NCBI GenBank assembly: GCA_965237995.1
Contig: CBDEGO010000005.1
Coordinates: 323,878 to 387,877, forward strand
Direction: 5' to 3'
DNA from: JAAELZ01 sp965237995
GTDB lineage: Bacteria > Pseudomonadota > Gammaproteobacteria > Arenicellales > Poriferihabitantaceae
Length of the DNA: 64,000 bases
Every line of letters begins with the position of its first letter. Within the stretch, counting starts at the first letter, position 1. This document shows, one piece after another, positions 8,231 to 17,568 of the stretch. Below the pieces are notes generated by a model. The model was not told the DNA's origin. It searched no databases and saw nothing but the letters and a program-made list of their open reading frames with translations. Made by a program: the position numbers and the translations under genes.

Positions 8231-10297
8231 CTATTCTATCCAAATATCAGGCCAACTATCATTGGACGAATTAAACGTTAGCCTAGTGGCTGACGATGAA
8301 TTTTCACCAACGGGCCAAAGGAATAATTCGTAATCAGCCAAATCATGTTCACTCCCACCACTAGAAGCTGCAAAGACCATATATTTCTCGTTCTGGGTCA
8401 ATCGTGCAAAATACTCATGGCTAAACTCACCGGGTAAATCTAGTAAAGTGGTTTTCGTTTTTGTGGCCGGGTCGAATCGCATTATTTGATTAATTTGTCT
8501 CCCGCCTTTCTGGACATAAATTGCATACTCTCCAGATGGCGCCCATTGAACCTGACAAGCATCGCGGTGTACTACTTGAAACCTCCCAAGCTCATCACGA
8601 ATAATATTGGTAGGCTGACCATTGTTTCTAAATGTGAACGCCAACCGTTCACCTTCACCGACTGTAGGGGTATGCATGTCCTCAGGTGATTTCATAAATG
8701 CGTCTTTGCCGCTTTCGTAATACAAGCGCTCTTTGCCTGATTCAACATCAACAGCAATTATTTTCCCTGGGGAACGCTGGAATACAACAAAACTACCATC
8801 TGGCGACCAAGCAGGTGCTGTTCCTGACTTAGCCAAGCGTATCTCTTCACCACTTTGAACATCGATCATCCAAACATCCCAAGACTTTTTATCGCGAAGC
8901 GATTGCCATTCTTGATGCGCACGCGCAAACACTACCTTTGTTCCATCAGGCGAAATTCGAGCTAAGTTCTCTGTATGAGGGTGTGATGTTAATGGACGAA
9001 TTTTTAGATCTGGCAAACTCATTATCCAAATGTCGTGGTTACCCGAACGATTTGAACTCCAAACAATATATCCATTGATCTTATTCACCCAAGCCGGAAT
9101 CACCGCACTCTCTGGACGAAGTATGTCAACTGCTCCTTCTAGCTTAGCAAATTGCACTTGCTTCTCTTTTAGCCCATTAAGTCCGAACCAAGCACCACCG
9201 ATAGTGACCAACACAAATAGACTGACTAACAAACGTCTATAAATCGCTCTTTTCGGTTTAGTTTGTTGCGAAGCGGTTCCGAGCAGAAATAGAGTTGCTA
9301 ATGCGGCAACGCCAACGCCATAATCCATCGCTTGCGACTGCACGTGAATGCCTAATAGAGTTAACAAAGCGTTCTGCGGTATCGCACCGAAATACGCCAA
9401 TAAAGTCATCCCACCCAATTCCCAAGTTCCGAAACTCATTAAGGCAGGAATCGGTAACGAAGCGGTCATTTCCGATGCAATCATTGAACCGAGTATTTTT
9501 AATGTTCCTAGGTCGTTCAATTGAGGGAAACTTGTGCCCGTTATTCCCCAAAACAGGCAAAGTAAGCCCGCATATTTTAAAAACCTGACGACAAAAGTAA
9601 TGCTGATAACCTTAATTAGCACGCCCGCACGCATTGTAGTTTGGACGGCATGAGCAGCGGATAAAACAAATCTAAATAGATGGCTCAACCATCGGTTGCG
9701 GTGGCAACTCATGGTTTGAAACCAGCCCATTAATAGTGGCAAGATAAAAATTAATCCCAGCATAAATCCTACAACAATAGACAGCGCGAGCAACGCGAGC
9801 AAAAAAGGTGTTTTATTTGGAAAGCCCACCATCAAACCAATGACTATGGCGAAGGGTGCCAAAATTAAAATATCCAACAAGGTCGCAAAGACTAATGCAG
9901 ATAAGCCCGAACTCACCTTAGTTTTGGCGTAACGCTTTAAAAATCCTACAAACACGAGTTCACCGATGCGCGCAGGCAAAAGGTCTACTGTCATATTCCT
10001 AACTGCTGTTATCAGCACCATGCCTTTAAAATTAGGTATGAACTGCTCACCACTGGCCGAAAGTAATACCTGGTATCGCCAAGCGCGGAATAGCAAGCCC
10101 AATGTCATTATTAATACGTAAAGCGCAAATAAGGTCGTGGAGCTAGCTTGAAGCACTTCAATAAGACGTGTAGGACTGATGTCATGCCCAACGTTAGTGA
10201 TGGCATTAAACAAACCCGTTAATACGATTAGTGAACCGCCTAAAGCCACTAATAAGTGGTTAATAATCTTGTTTCGTTCAATTTTTATTACACTCAT
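8231..10297 (-). CDS. fusion: LPG-synthase-type membrane domain + TolB-like PD40 beta-propeller
   Basis: The 688-residue protein has two parts. Residues 1 to about 350 form a polytopic membrane domain of the lysylphosphatidylglycerol synthase TM/AglD (UPF0104) family, with the conserved RNMTVDLLPARIGELVFVGF segment and about eight hydrophobic helices. After one more helix, residues about 385-688 carry WD40-like PD40 repeats (HDIWIMSLPDL, ARISPDGTKVVF, PAWSPDGSFVVF), presumably in the periplasm. No aminoacyl-transferase domain is present. It is intact and monocistronic. The role is unknown; a sensor or scaffold for envelope lipid transport is only a guess. Confidence 0.75.
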   Translation of the reverse strand: MSVIKIERNKIINHLLVALGGSLIVLTGLFNAITNVGHDISPTRLIEVLQASSTTLFALYVLIMTLGLLFRAWRYQVLLSASGEQFIPNFKGMVLITAVRNMTVDLLPARIGELVFVGFLKRYAKTKVSSGLSALVFATLLDILILAPFAIVIGLMVGFPNKTPFLLALLALSIVVGFMLGLIFILPLLMGWFQTMSCHRNRWLSHLFRFVLSAAHAVQTTMRAGVLIKVISITFVVRFLKYAGLLCLFWGITGTSFPQLNDLGTLKILGSMIASEMTASLPIPALMSFGTWELGGMTLLAYFGAIPQNALLTLLGIHVQSQAMDYGVGVAALATLFLLGTASQQTKPKRAIYRRLLVSLFVLVTIGGAWFGLNGLKEKQVQFAKLEGAVDILRPESAVIPAWVNKINGYIVWSSNRSGNHDIWIMSLPDLKIRPLTSHPHTENLARISPDGTKVVFARAHQEWQSLRDKKSWDVWMIDVQSGEEIRLAKSGTAPAWSPDGSFVVFQRSPGKIIAVDVESGKERLYYESGKDAFMKSPEDMHTPTVGEGERLAFTFRNNGQPTNIIRDELGRFQVVHRDACQVQWAPSGEYAIYVQKGGRQINQIMRFDPATKTKTTLLDLPGEFSHEYFARLTQNEKYMVFAASSGGSEHDLADYELFLWPVGENSSSATRLTFNSSNDSWPDIWIE

Positions 10298-10402
10298 GGG
10301 GCTATTATATAACTATAAAATGATAAAGCATTGGTAGGCTAAATAGCCAGATAGAAGGAGGCCACCATTTATTTTAGCCCACTTTATTTGTTTTGCAAGA
10401 AT

Positions 10403-10734
10403 CTACCAAAAGATACAACCAGCTAGAACCAATGCGATTAACATATGCCACTCTAAGTCAGATATGGGGATTGGGATGATCACCGCAGAAATGCCGAGTA
10501 CGCCCAATGAATTCCATATGTTAGTACCTACAATATTGCCTATGACCATTCCGCCGTGTCCATGACGAGCTGCGCTGACTGAAGTGGCAAATTCAGGTAG
10601 ACCAGCTAGTGTTATACCAATTAACGCTTCCGACAAACCTAACTGCTACGCTATAGAAGAACCCCTGATACTAATATGTCGCCACCTAAAGCCAGAAGTA
10701 AAATACCGGCAAACACCAGTGCGGGGCGATTCAT
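10403..10734 (-). pseudogene. remnant of a CaCA-family Na+/Ca2+ antiporter
   Basis: Translated pieces in different frames match the N-terminal half of YrbG-like antiporters. MNRPALVFAGILLLALGGDI runs into a stop, then LSEALIGITLAG lacks the usual IGTS-type residues before PEFATSVSAARHGHG and IGNIVGTNIWNSLGVLGI. Most of the rest of the protein is absent. At least one frameshift and one internal deletion are present, so this is a degraded gene and not a sequencing slip. Confidence 0.7.
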
Positions 10735-10752
10735 TGAGCTAATTGAGGGCGA

Positions 10753-11517
10753 TTACATTTGTGGTTTTTTCCATCCGCACTCTACAAAGGTGTAGGTAAT
10801 CTCAATAAGTGTTGGATGTATTTTGTTCATGAGCACTAAAGTGTCGGAGTTATCCGTATTGTCCATTTTGTTATATCTATCAATAATGTGATTTGCGTAA
10901 ATCCCTAGCTGGCCAAAGATAGCTTTTAACGTAAGCATGGCAGAGTGTATAGGCGTGCCGATCGAATCAAATTGCTCTTTAAATATTCCTTCGTATGATT
11001 TTGTGTCACTATTATTTATCGTATCTAAGTAGTTATACCCTTGAAACATCAAAATGCTTCCTTGCTGGCTCGGATGTATAAATATTCCCAAGTTGCTCTT
11101 TGATATTTCTGAAGATGGTAGATCAGAACCTAACTTAGAGTGTTTTCTGTATTCAGCTTTAACGAATTTATCAAATTTGTTCTTTCCACCGATATATTTG
11201 TAGTAGAACTTTAACATCTGATCTTTGTTTGTCATGCTACAGAATTCCTTGTGTATGTCGCTTCCAGGGTTGCTCATAGCTAAGAGGTACATGATTTGAA
11301 TATGCTCATAAAGTATTCTTACGATAGGTGAACAAAGGAAAACTTTGCCACTATTAGCTAAAATGCCGATGGTATCAATCTGTGCAAAAGTGGCGGTTGA
11401 GATATAACCAATATTCCTCCCCCAATTATCATCAAAATTTGATTTCAAACCTAATTCGATGCTCAGTTTAAACCAGGCTCGCCACCCCTCAATTAACTCC
11501 TCTAAATTAGTATCCAT
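10753..11517 (-). CDS. hypothetical protein, 254 aa
   Basis: This is an intact reading frame with a good start at 11517. It is mostly alpha-helical, with the segments RILYEHIQIMYLLAMSNPG and LKAIFGQLGIYANHIIDRYN and no signal peptide. The pattern recalls small uncharacterised helical proteins found in accessory regions (DUF5677-like at most); I do not recognise it firmly. It lies between an antiporter remnant and att copy A and has low GC, so it may be a survivor of a decayed island. Confidence 0.6.
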   Translation of the reverse strand: MDTNLEELIEGWRAWFKLSIELGLKSNFDDNWGRNIGYISTATFAQIDTIGILANSGKVFLCSPIVRILYEHIQIMYLLAMSNPGSDIHKEFCSMTNKDQMLKFYYKYIGGKNKFDKFVKAEYRKHSKLGSDLPSSEISKSNLGIFIHPSQQGSILMFQGYNYLDTINNSDTKSYEGIFKEQFDSIGTPIHSAMLTLKAIFGQLGIYANHIIDRYNKMDNTDNSDTLVLMNKIHPTLIEITYTFVECGWKKPQM

Positions 11518-11586
11518 AGCTTCTTAGAACTTTGCTCTGTAGGATAAATGATATCAGTTTCAAATGAATAAGTTTTAATGCGATAT

Positions 11587-11604
11587 GTGTACCCGGCGTG
11601 TACC
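11587..11604. repeat. direct-repeat pair left of att A (putative integrase arm sites)
   Basis: GTGTACC occurs at 11587-11593 and 11598-11604, an 11-bp period. It ends exactly 60 bases before att copy A. The same spacing and geometry, with different repeat sequences, is seen at att B and att C. Confidence 0.5.
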
Positions 11605-11664
11605 GAGAAGGGCATAAGGAAGCACTAAAAAGCAGGGTTAAGCTTAACTATTTGATTTGATAGC

Positions 11665-11716
11665 AAGTAAATGGTGGGGCGTGGGCGGCTCGAACGCCCG
11701 ACCACCTGATTAAAAG
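11665..11716 (-). repeat. att copy A: 3' half of tRNA-Lys(TTT)
   Basis: These 52 bases are identical to att copies B and C. On the minus strand they read as the 3' half of tRNA-Lys: anticodon loop CTTTTAA, then TCAGG, a variable loop, a T arm GGGCG-TTCGAGC-CGCCC, the 3' acceptor strand and a coded CCA. The 5' half is absent, so it is an integration footprint and not a working tRNA. Confidence 0.85.
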
Positions 11717-11821
11717 GCACAATACTAAAATTTATTATTTATATTTATCAACTACTTGCAGCGTCTGCCGATCTCTAAAGTGCCAGTAAGTGATAGTAAA
11801 AGTAGGTAACCGCTGGTTGTT

Positions 11822-11840
11822 TTAGCACAATACAGGCACA
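11822..11840. repeat. left-end arm repeats of island I
   Basis: TTAGCACA at 11822 and a weaker copy CAGGCACA at 11833 (11-bp period). They match the pair TTAGCACA/TTAGCACA at the right end of island I (26378, 26389). They lie about 105 bases inside att A, where island II has its own pair beside its integrase. Confidence 0.45.
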
Positions 11841-11906
11841 TAACTATTCTCGAAATCGAGGGAAGAATTTATTGTAAGGTGAAGTTACGACATTTGTTCC
11901 TTTGAA

Positions 11907-13408
11907 TTATTTGAACCCAGCTTTAGCTAATCCGTGCAAATAGCATTGCTTTTGTTCGGCGCTTTTCAAGTAGAACAGTTTTTCTTTTGCAAAGGACAGA
12001 TTAAAATTTGGGTGTAATTTTAGCAATATTGTTGCTTCTTCTTTGCAGGCTTCCATATTATCCAAATAAGCTAATGCAACGACTTTATGAGCATTCGCCC
12101 AATATTGGCAATTGGGAATATTGCTCGCATACTCAGCCCACTTTAACGCTTGTTGATAATCACCTTTAAATATTAATGCCAAGGCACCGTACGAATAAAA
12201 CGCCCATAATTGAGGATCGTTTGGACTTAATGAGATGGCTTTTCAAAGTAATCCATGGCTTCTTCGTAGCGACCTTCATAAGCTAATGAATCACCTAGAC
12301 CACAATGTGCTGCTGCAAAAGTAGGGTTTAGCTGAATAGCTTTTTCGTTTTCTGTGATTGCCTTTCCATAGTTCTTACGCGCCAACAACACTCTCGCCTT
12401 AAGTGCATAAAAACTGGCATTTTGGCTGTCTTGTTGTAGCGCCTTTTCACATGCTGCTAAAGCATCAGATAACAGCGCCTCAGACGGCTCGGTGCCCCAG
12501 TAGACCATGCCCAATATAACTGCATAAGCTCACCAGGAATAGGCTTCGCCGAAATCAGGGTCGAGTTGTTGGCTTCGCCGTAAAAGCCGTTGTGCCTCTA
12601 TATTATCGTCGCCCGTAAATCTAAAAAAATGAGATATGCCCATATGATAGCAATCCCATGCTTTAAGGTTTGCAGGGTGTGAGTGCACCACTTTATTTCT
12701 TTCAGAAAACCCAATCGCAGGTTCAAGCCGCGCTGCGATCATTTTAGTTATTTCATCTTGTAAGGCGAATATATCGCTAATTTGTCTATTGTAACTATCC
12801 CCCCATAGCTGATGGCCTGTCTTAGCATCCACCAAGTTGACTGTAATACGCACCCGTTGGCCTGCACGTTGCACGCTGCCTTCTACAACATAATTAACAT
12901 TTAGCTCTTGGCTTAGCGTACGGGTATCTACAGGCCGTCCTTTGTAGCTAAACATGGTATTGCGCGCGGTTACCTTTAACCAACGATGTTTAGCTAGATA
13001 GCTCATGATATCTGAGCTAATACCGTCTGAGAGATACTCTTGTTCTGCATCAGCAGATAAGTTTAAAAATGGTAAAACAGCAATGGCAGGTCGGGAAAGT
13101 GGCTCTATGTTGTTTCTAGACACCTTGACTTCTTCAGGCAGTGCTTCAGCTACTGCATCCACCTTGGTAGGCTCAGCATCTTTTTGTTCTAACACACTGG
13201 CCACAAAGCGAAAGCCTTTGCCATGAACAGTGCGAATAATCCGTTGTTGTTTACCATCGTCCCCAAGTACTTGTCGCACCATCTTAATCCGGCTACTGAG
13301 TGCGGCTTCCGAAACGATGCGACCTTCCCAAATGGTTTGATAAATCTCCTCCTTAGATATCATTTTATCGCGGTTTTCTAATAACAGTGTTAGCAGCTCT
13401 AACGCACT
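11907..13408 (-). pseudogene. winged-helix / TolB-like / TPR transcriptional regulator, broken
   Basis: The fragments together read as a CadC-type cytoplasmic regulator. A winged helix comes first (LELLTLLLENRDKMISKEEI to VHGKGFRFVA), then a TolB-like domain (IAVLPFLNLSADAEQEYLSDG to VVEGSVQRAGQRVRITVNLV), then TPR repeats. Three lesions are visible. The N-terminus is replaced by IS3 sequence at about 13409. An in-frame TGA sits at 12530-12532, probably a former TGG Trp codon. A one-base deletion in an A run at about 12243 shifts the frame before the last 110 residues. It is almost certainly non-functional as a DNA-binding regulator. Confidence 0.75.
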
Positions 13409-13755
13409 GCAGGCTAGTCTAATGCTTATGCTGTGGCTAGCAACGGCCGTCTGAGCCATCAATTTACGCTTAGATGGCCTTACCACTTTTTTGATAAAGC
13501 CTCTTGCACAATTTCTGCTTTGAGTCTCGTCATTAGTGAGGCATCCATACCGCCGTATTTTGATCGCCACTTGTAGAATGTGGCTGAACTCATTGCGTGC
13601 TCACGACATAGTTCTGAGACTGGTGTACCCGTTTCTGATTGATTGAGAATTGTCAGTATTTGGCTATCCGAATATTTAGACTTTTTCATGTAGAACCTCT
13701 TACTTAAGATTACAAGAATATTCTACTTTTCACCTCAGTTATTTTTAGGGGGCAT
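13409..13755 (-). mobile_element. IS3-family insertion sequence remnant
   Basis: OrfA begins MKKSKYSDSQILTILNQSE and has the HTH segment CREHAMSSATFYKWRSKYGG, but it lacks about 20 codons of the leucine-zipper region before AEIVQEALSKK. It is followed by the first 25 residues of OrfB (VVRPSKRKLMAQTAVASHS, then SIRLAC), after which the sequence jumps into the regulator pseudogene at about 13409. The upstream end near CCCCCTAAAAATAACTGAGG resembles an IS3-type terminus. The DDE catalytic part is gone. Confidence 0.75.
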
Positions 13756-13784
13756 TACCCTCTGACTTACGACTTAATTCGTAA

Positions 13785-13880
13785 CATGCTGGGAATGACC
13801 CGCAAGAATTACTAGATGATGCTATGTCTCGATATATTGCAGATCGGCAACAATACCACCGCGCAAAGCGCAAGCAGTAA
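13785..13880 (+). pseudogene. antitoxin C-terminal fragment
   Basis: An open stretch without a start codon encodes about 31 residues ending DDAMSRYIADRQQYHRAKRKQ, which looks like the C-terminal tail of a small DNA-binding antitoxin. It stops 26 bases before the ATG of the ParE-like toxin gene, the usual antitoxin-toxin spacing. Its N-terminal part is missing next to the IS3 end. The call rests mainly on context. Confidence 0.4.
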
Positions 13881-13906
13881 GTGGCGACACGTTACCGCAC
13901 GATAAA

Positions 13907-14183
13907 ATGGTAAAAAAGTTTGATCAGTGCAGAAGAGCTAGTAGATGGACTTGATGAAATATTCGAGTATATCTTTGATGATAATCGAGGCCGTGCTTTA
14001 TCATTCATCGATTATTTAAAGGAACGGGCAGAAGGACTGATAGATCAGCCTGATTTAGGAGTTATTTATGAAGGGAAAGATCGGCGTTTGATTATTGGCA
14101 CACACCTGTATTCTATTTTCTATGAGATTTATGGCGATACCGCACATATTTTGCGAGTCGTCAATGATGCGATTGTAATTTAA
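13907..14183 (+). CDS. RelE/ParE family toxin, possibly frameshifted at its start
   Basis: The protein ISAEELVDGLDEIFEYIFDD...IDQPDLGVIYEGKDRRLIIGTHLYSIFYEI...ILRVVNDA has the ParE/RelE layout: helical N-terminus and a beta sheet with conserved Arg residues. Read as written, it would start at TTG 13920 (87 aa). An ATG at 13907 followed by an A6 run would join in frame if one A were removed, giving a more normal MVKSLISAEEL start. ParE toxins poison gyrase. With its antitoxin truncated, an inactive toxin is expected. Confidence 0.6.
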
Positions 14184-14346
14184 AAACCATTTGTTCTGAT
14201 TCTTACACTGAGCGTTTCTAAATTCCGATTCTATCTAACGTAATACATTACTGCTAAGCGGATAACTTGGGCGAAGTTTTGTACTATTTCAAAGGGATTT
14301 ATTGCCTCAATTGGTAAAACTAGCACCAATGACCAAATTCATCAAT

Positions 14347-15033
14347 TTAATCTGATAAGGCCTTATTTGGTCGTGACTCAGCGTATTTTTCTTCAACATA
14401 AGCGGCAACTAATTTACCTCGACTGGATTCACCTGATATAGCTAAAATAGCAGAAACATGCGTCTTGACGGTGCTCTCTGCGCAATCTAGTTGCTTAGCA
14501 ATTTCCTTATTTGATAAACCTTCATTGAGTAGTTCCAACACTTCCATTTGACGATCAGTTAGTGTCGAAATACTTTTTAAGAATAGACTTTGTTGTTTTG
14601 GCCGAATATTATGAGTTGGTTGGCTGTCGCGAAGATACAACGATGGGATAAAAACTTCGCCTTGCAATATCAAACGGACTGCTTGCAGCATAACCTCTGA
14701 TGATGAAGTTTTAGGAATGTAACCGTCTGCCCCATTTGCTAGGGCAACACGCACTTGCTCTCGGTCTAGAACGCCCGATACGATCGCGACAGGGGTTTCA
14801 GGAGACAATGCTTTTAAGCTTTTAAGCCCCTCAAAATCTTTGGTATCAGGTAATACTAAATCAAGCAGTATTAAATCCAATGAGCCTTTTTCAGTGAGCA
14901 GCTGCTTCGCATCTGATAAAGTAGCGGCGTCATATATTAATGCATCGCTAGAAAGATTTGACAACATATCCACAGCCCCAATACGAATTAGTTGATGATC
15001 GTCAACGACCAAAATCTCTATAACTCGGCTCAC
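14347..15033 (-). CDS. NarL/LuxR-family response regulator
   Basis: This 228-residue protein has a receiver domain at 1-120 with the acidic pair DD11-12, phospho-acceptor D58 (LLDLVLPD) and a conserved Lys in IPKTSSSE. A LuxR-type HTH follows at about 155-215 (LTDRQMEVLELLNEGLSNKE). No sensor kinase is adjacent. The only kinase in the same island is the hybrid kinase at 23603-25897, whose own receiver lacks an output domain, so a link between them is possible but unproven. Confidence 0.9.
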   Translation of the reverse strand: MSRVIEILVVDDHQLIRIGAVDMLSNLSSDALIYDAATLSDAKQLLTEKGSLDLILLDLVLPDTKDFEGLKSLKALSPETPVAIVSGVLDREQVRVALANGADGYIPKTSSSEVMLQAVRLILQGEVFIPSLYLRDSQPTHNIRPKQQSLFLKSISTLTDRQMEVLELLNEGLSNKEIAKQLDCAESTVKTHVSAILAISGESSRGKLVAAYVEEKYAESRPNKALSD

Positions 15034-15060
15034 GAACAGCGATGAGGATAAGGTTTCACC

Positions 15061-15138
15061 ATGGATACTATTCTAGTCGTTATTGGACTAACTATGGCCT
15101 CTATTTTGGGCCGCTCATTAATTCACATTGATAGTTAA
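15061..15138 (+). CDS. possible 25-residue hydrophobic peptide
   Basis: An ATG preceded by GAGGATAAGG opens a 25-codon frame, MDTILVVIGLTMASILG..., which would be a single membrane helix. It lies antisense between two minus-strand genes. There is no support beyond the ribosome site and hydrophobicity. Confidence 0.2.
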   Translation: MDTILVVIGLTMASILGRSLIHIDS

Positions 15139-15143
15139 CAGAG

Positions 15144-16745
15144 TTAGTGAGTACTGATAGCCGCAATGATGTGGCCATTGATACGAGACAAGTCGCGTAG
15201 AATATGGATATGTAAGCCGCTAGTTTCTATACTGTCAGTGCGTCCATCTCGCATTCTATGCACATGTGAATTTCGGCTAGATGCCTCCAGTGTATTAAAT
15301 GTGTCACGGCTTTCGTGAACACGCTTAGATAATGTATCGTCGTGATGCATGATTGAGAGCATGGCAACTTTAAGATTAGATTCTACTAAATCGCACATGC
15401 TAATTAGCTCAGTTGTGCCTTCATTAGAAAATTTTAAAGTTGCTAAGATTCTCTTACGGTTGTCAGCCGCAATGTTTGCCACAATATCTGAAATATGTTC
15501 AAGGTTGGTTGTGGCATTAAATATATAAGGTACGCGTTCGCTCTCCTCGGGAGAAAGTTCCGAACGGCTTAATTCGGTGACATAGCGTTTAATTTGTTCG
15601 TGCAATGTAATGACTGTTGTATGACTGCTATCAATAATGTCAAGGCAAGTGAGGTCACTTTCAACAATGCCATGTCGAACTTGCGCAACCATTGATTCGA
15701 CAATTTCGCCTAAACGAAATAATTCTCTAGAGGCATTGGCTAGCGCTAGATTGGGTATCTCTACAACACTCTGTTCAAGATATTGAGGTACCGCTGGGTC
15801 GTGTTGGTCTCGATCACTGGGAATAATATTATCCAGTATGCTGCTGAATAGTTTAGTTAGCCATATAAATACAACGGCTATACCAATATTGAAGGCACTG
15901 TGAAAATTGACGATAGTCCGACTTGCATCTGCGTCTAACGATAGCAAATAAATTGTCACAACATCAATAAAAGGGAGGATCAAAACACAGCCTATCAACT
16001 TAAATAGTGCATTACCAACGGTTACGCGCAACCCTAATGCACCTGTGTTCATGGTGGCCATGATAGGCGGAAGGCTGCCGCCTAGATTAGCGCCCAGTAC
16101 CATTATCATCGCCATTTGCAGAGAAACAGCGTTCGCAGAAACCAATGTGGTGACAAATAAAACCATCGCCAAACTAGAATGCGTAACCCAGGTGATGAGA
16201 GCACTAATTAGGAGAATTAGCATGGTTTCGTTTTCGAGTGAATCTAGCACTACCACGAGCAATTCCGACTCTCTCAACGGAATGGAAGCCGAACTAACCA
16301 TGGACAAGGCTAATAGAATTAGCCCAAGGCCAAATAATACTCGCCCTTGTTGTCTGGTAATGTAGGCTCCAACCTTGTTATACATCAAATAACCCACAAT
16401 AAATAAAATAGGCGACAAACCTATAATATCAATTGATAATAGTTGTGCTGCTAATGTGGTGCCAACGTCAGCCCCCAGCATAATCGCCAGAGCGGGCGCT
16501 GTGGTAATTAATCCCTTTGCAGCTAACGAAGATACAATTAAAGCGGTTGCGGTGCTACTTTGAAGCAACGTGGTTACACCTAAGCCAATGCTAAAAGCTG
16601 AAACTCGGTTGTTAATGGCTACCCCGATTTTGTTCCGCATTAAGCCGCCATAGGCACGAATAATACCCGTTCGCACCATGGTAATACCCCACAACAGCAT
16701 CACCACTGCCCCCGCAATTTGAACTACAATCATTGAAGCGGACAT
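15144..16745 (-). CDS. Na/Pi cotransporter family protein with PhoU-like C-terminal domain
   Basis: The 533-residue protein contains two Na/Pi-cotransporter repeats with the duplicated QSSTAT / THSSLA signature (TTLLQSSTATALIVSSLAAK; THSSLAMVLFVTTL) and the GANLGG and GADVGTT segments, making about nine membrane helices. From about residue 340, a cytoplasmic PhoU-like helical domain follows. The family takes up phosphate with sodium (NptA/PhoU-type). The last gene of the amino-acid transporter cluster ends 5 bases upstream on the same strand, so it may be co-transcribed with it. Confidence 0.85.
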   Translation of the reverse strand: MSASMIVVQIAGAVVMLLWGITMVRTGIIRAYGGLMRNKIGVAINNRVSAFSIGLGVTTLLQSSTATALIVSSLAAKGLITTAPALAIMLGADVGTTLAAQLLSIDIIGLSPILFIVGYLMYNKVGAYITRQQGRVLFGLGLILLALSMVSSASIPLRESELLVVVLDSLENETMLILLISALITWVTHSSLAMVLFVTTLVSANAVSLQMAMIMVLGANLGGSLPPIMATMNTGALGLRVTVGNALFKLIGCVLILPFIDVVTIYLLSLDADASRTIVNFHSAFNIGIAVVFIWLTKLFSSILDNIIPSDRDQHDPAVPQYLEQSVVEIPNLALANASRELFRLGEIVESMVAQVRHGIVESDLTCLDIIDSSHTTVITLHEQIKRYVTELSRSELSPEESERVPYIFNATTNLEHISDIVANIAADNRKRILATLKFSNEGTTELISMCDLVESNLKVAMLSIMHHDDTLSKRVHESRDTFNTLEASSRNSHVHRMRDGRTDSIETSGLHIHILRDLSRINGHIIAAISTH

Positions 16746-16750
16746 GAAAA

Positions 16751-17524
16751 CTAGTGCGAAAGGATATTCGCTAGAAATTGCCGTGTACGGTCAACCTTAG
16801 AGTGGTTAAAGAAGTTGTCGGGTGTGTTTTCTTCTACTATTTCTCCTTCATCCATGAAGATAACTCGGTCAGCTACCGATTTAGCAAACCCCATTTCATG
16901 AGTAACACAAACCATGGTAATACCCGATTCAGCTAATTCAACCATTACATCTAACACTTCCTTAATCATTTCTGGGTCAAGTGCAGACGTAGGCTCATCG
17001 AACAGTAAAACCTCTGGGTTCATGCATAATGTTCGCGCAATGGCTACGCGTTGCTGCTGGCCGCCAGATAATTGACCTGGATACTTCAGGGCTTGATCTT
17101 CAATACCCACTCGTGCCAATAACTTAAGAGCGGTTTGCTCCGCCTCGCTTTTGGGTAGACGGAGTGCCCAAATGGGGGCAAGGCAGAGGTTCTCTAAAAT
17201 GGTCATGTGAGGGAACAGATTAAACTGTTGAAAGACCATGCCCACCTTTCTGCGAATATTTAATATGTTTTTGGGGCCGTCGTCTAAGATTTGTCCATTT
17301 ATAACAATGTCACCTTCTTGATGTGCCTCGAGACGATTAATGCACCGTATCAATGTCGATTTTCCTGACCCTGATGGGCCGCATATAACAATGCGTTCAC
17401 CGCGCTTAACTTGGAGGTTAATATCTTTAAGCACATGAAAATCGCCATACCATTTATTTACGTTACTAAATTCAATGACAGCGTTAATTTCGCTATGTTG
17501 TTGTGTTGCAGATGTCGTATTCAT
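16751..17524 (-). CDS. aapP: polar amino-acid ABC transporter ATP-binding protein (AapP/GlnQ type)
   Basis: This 257-residue ATPase has Walker A CGPSGSGKST, Q-loop MVFQQFNLFPHMT, signature LSGGQQQRVAIAR, Walker B VLLFDEPTSALDP and an H-loop in CVTHEMGFA. It powers import by the two permeases encoded upstream. It is the last gene of the order J-Q-M-P, which is that of the general L-amino-acid permease of Rhizobium (aapJQMP). The frame is intact. Confidence 0.88.
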   Translation of the reverse strand: MNTTSATQQHSEINAVIEFSNVNKWYGDFHVLKDINLQVKRGERIVICGPSGSGKSTLIRCINRLEAHQEGDIVINGQILDDGPKNILNIRRKVGMVFQQFNLFPHMTILENLCLAPIWALRLPKSEAEQTALKLLARVGIEDQALKYPGQLSGGQQQRVAIARTLCMNPEVLLFDEPTSALDPEMIKEVLDVMVELAESGITMVCVTHEMGFAKSVADRVIFMDEGEIVEENTPDNFFNHSKVDRTRQFLANILSH

Positions 17525-17568
17525 TTAAACTTGTTTTTATGTATGTGTATACGGTTATTTAAGTTGGG

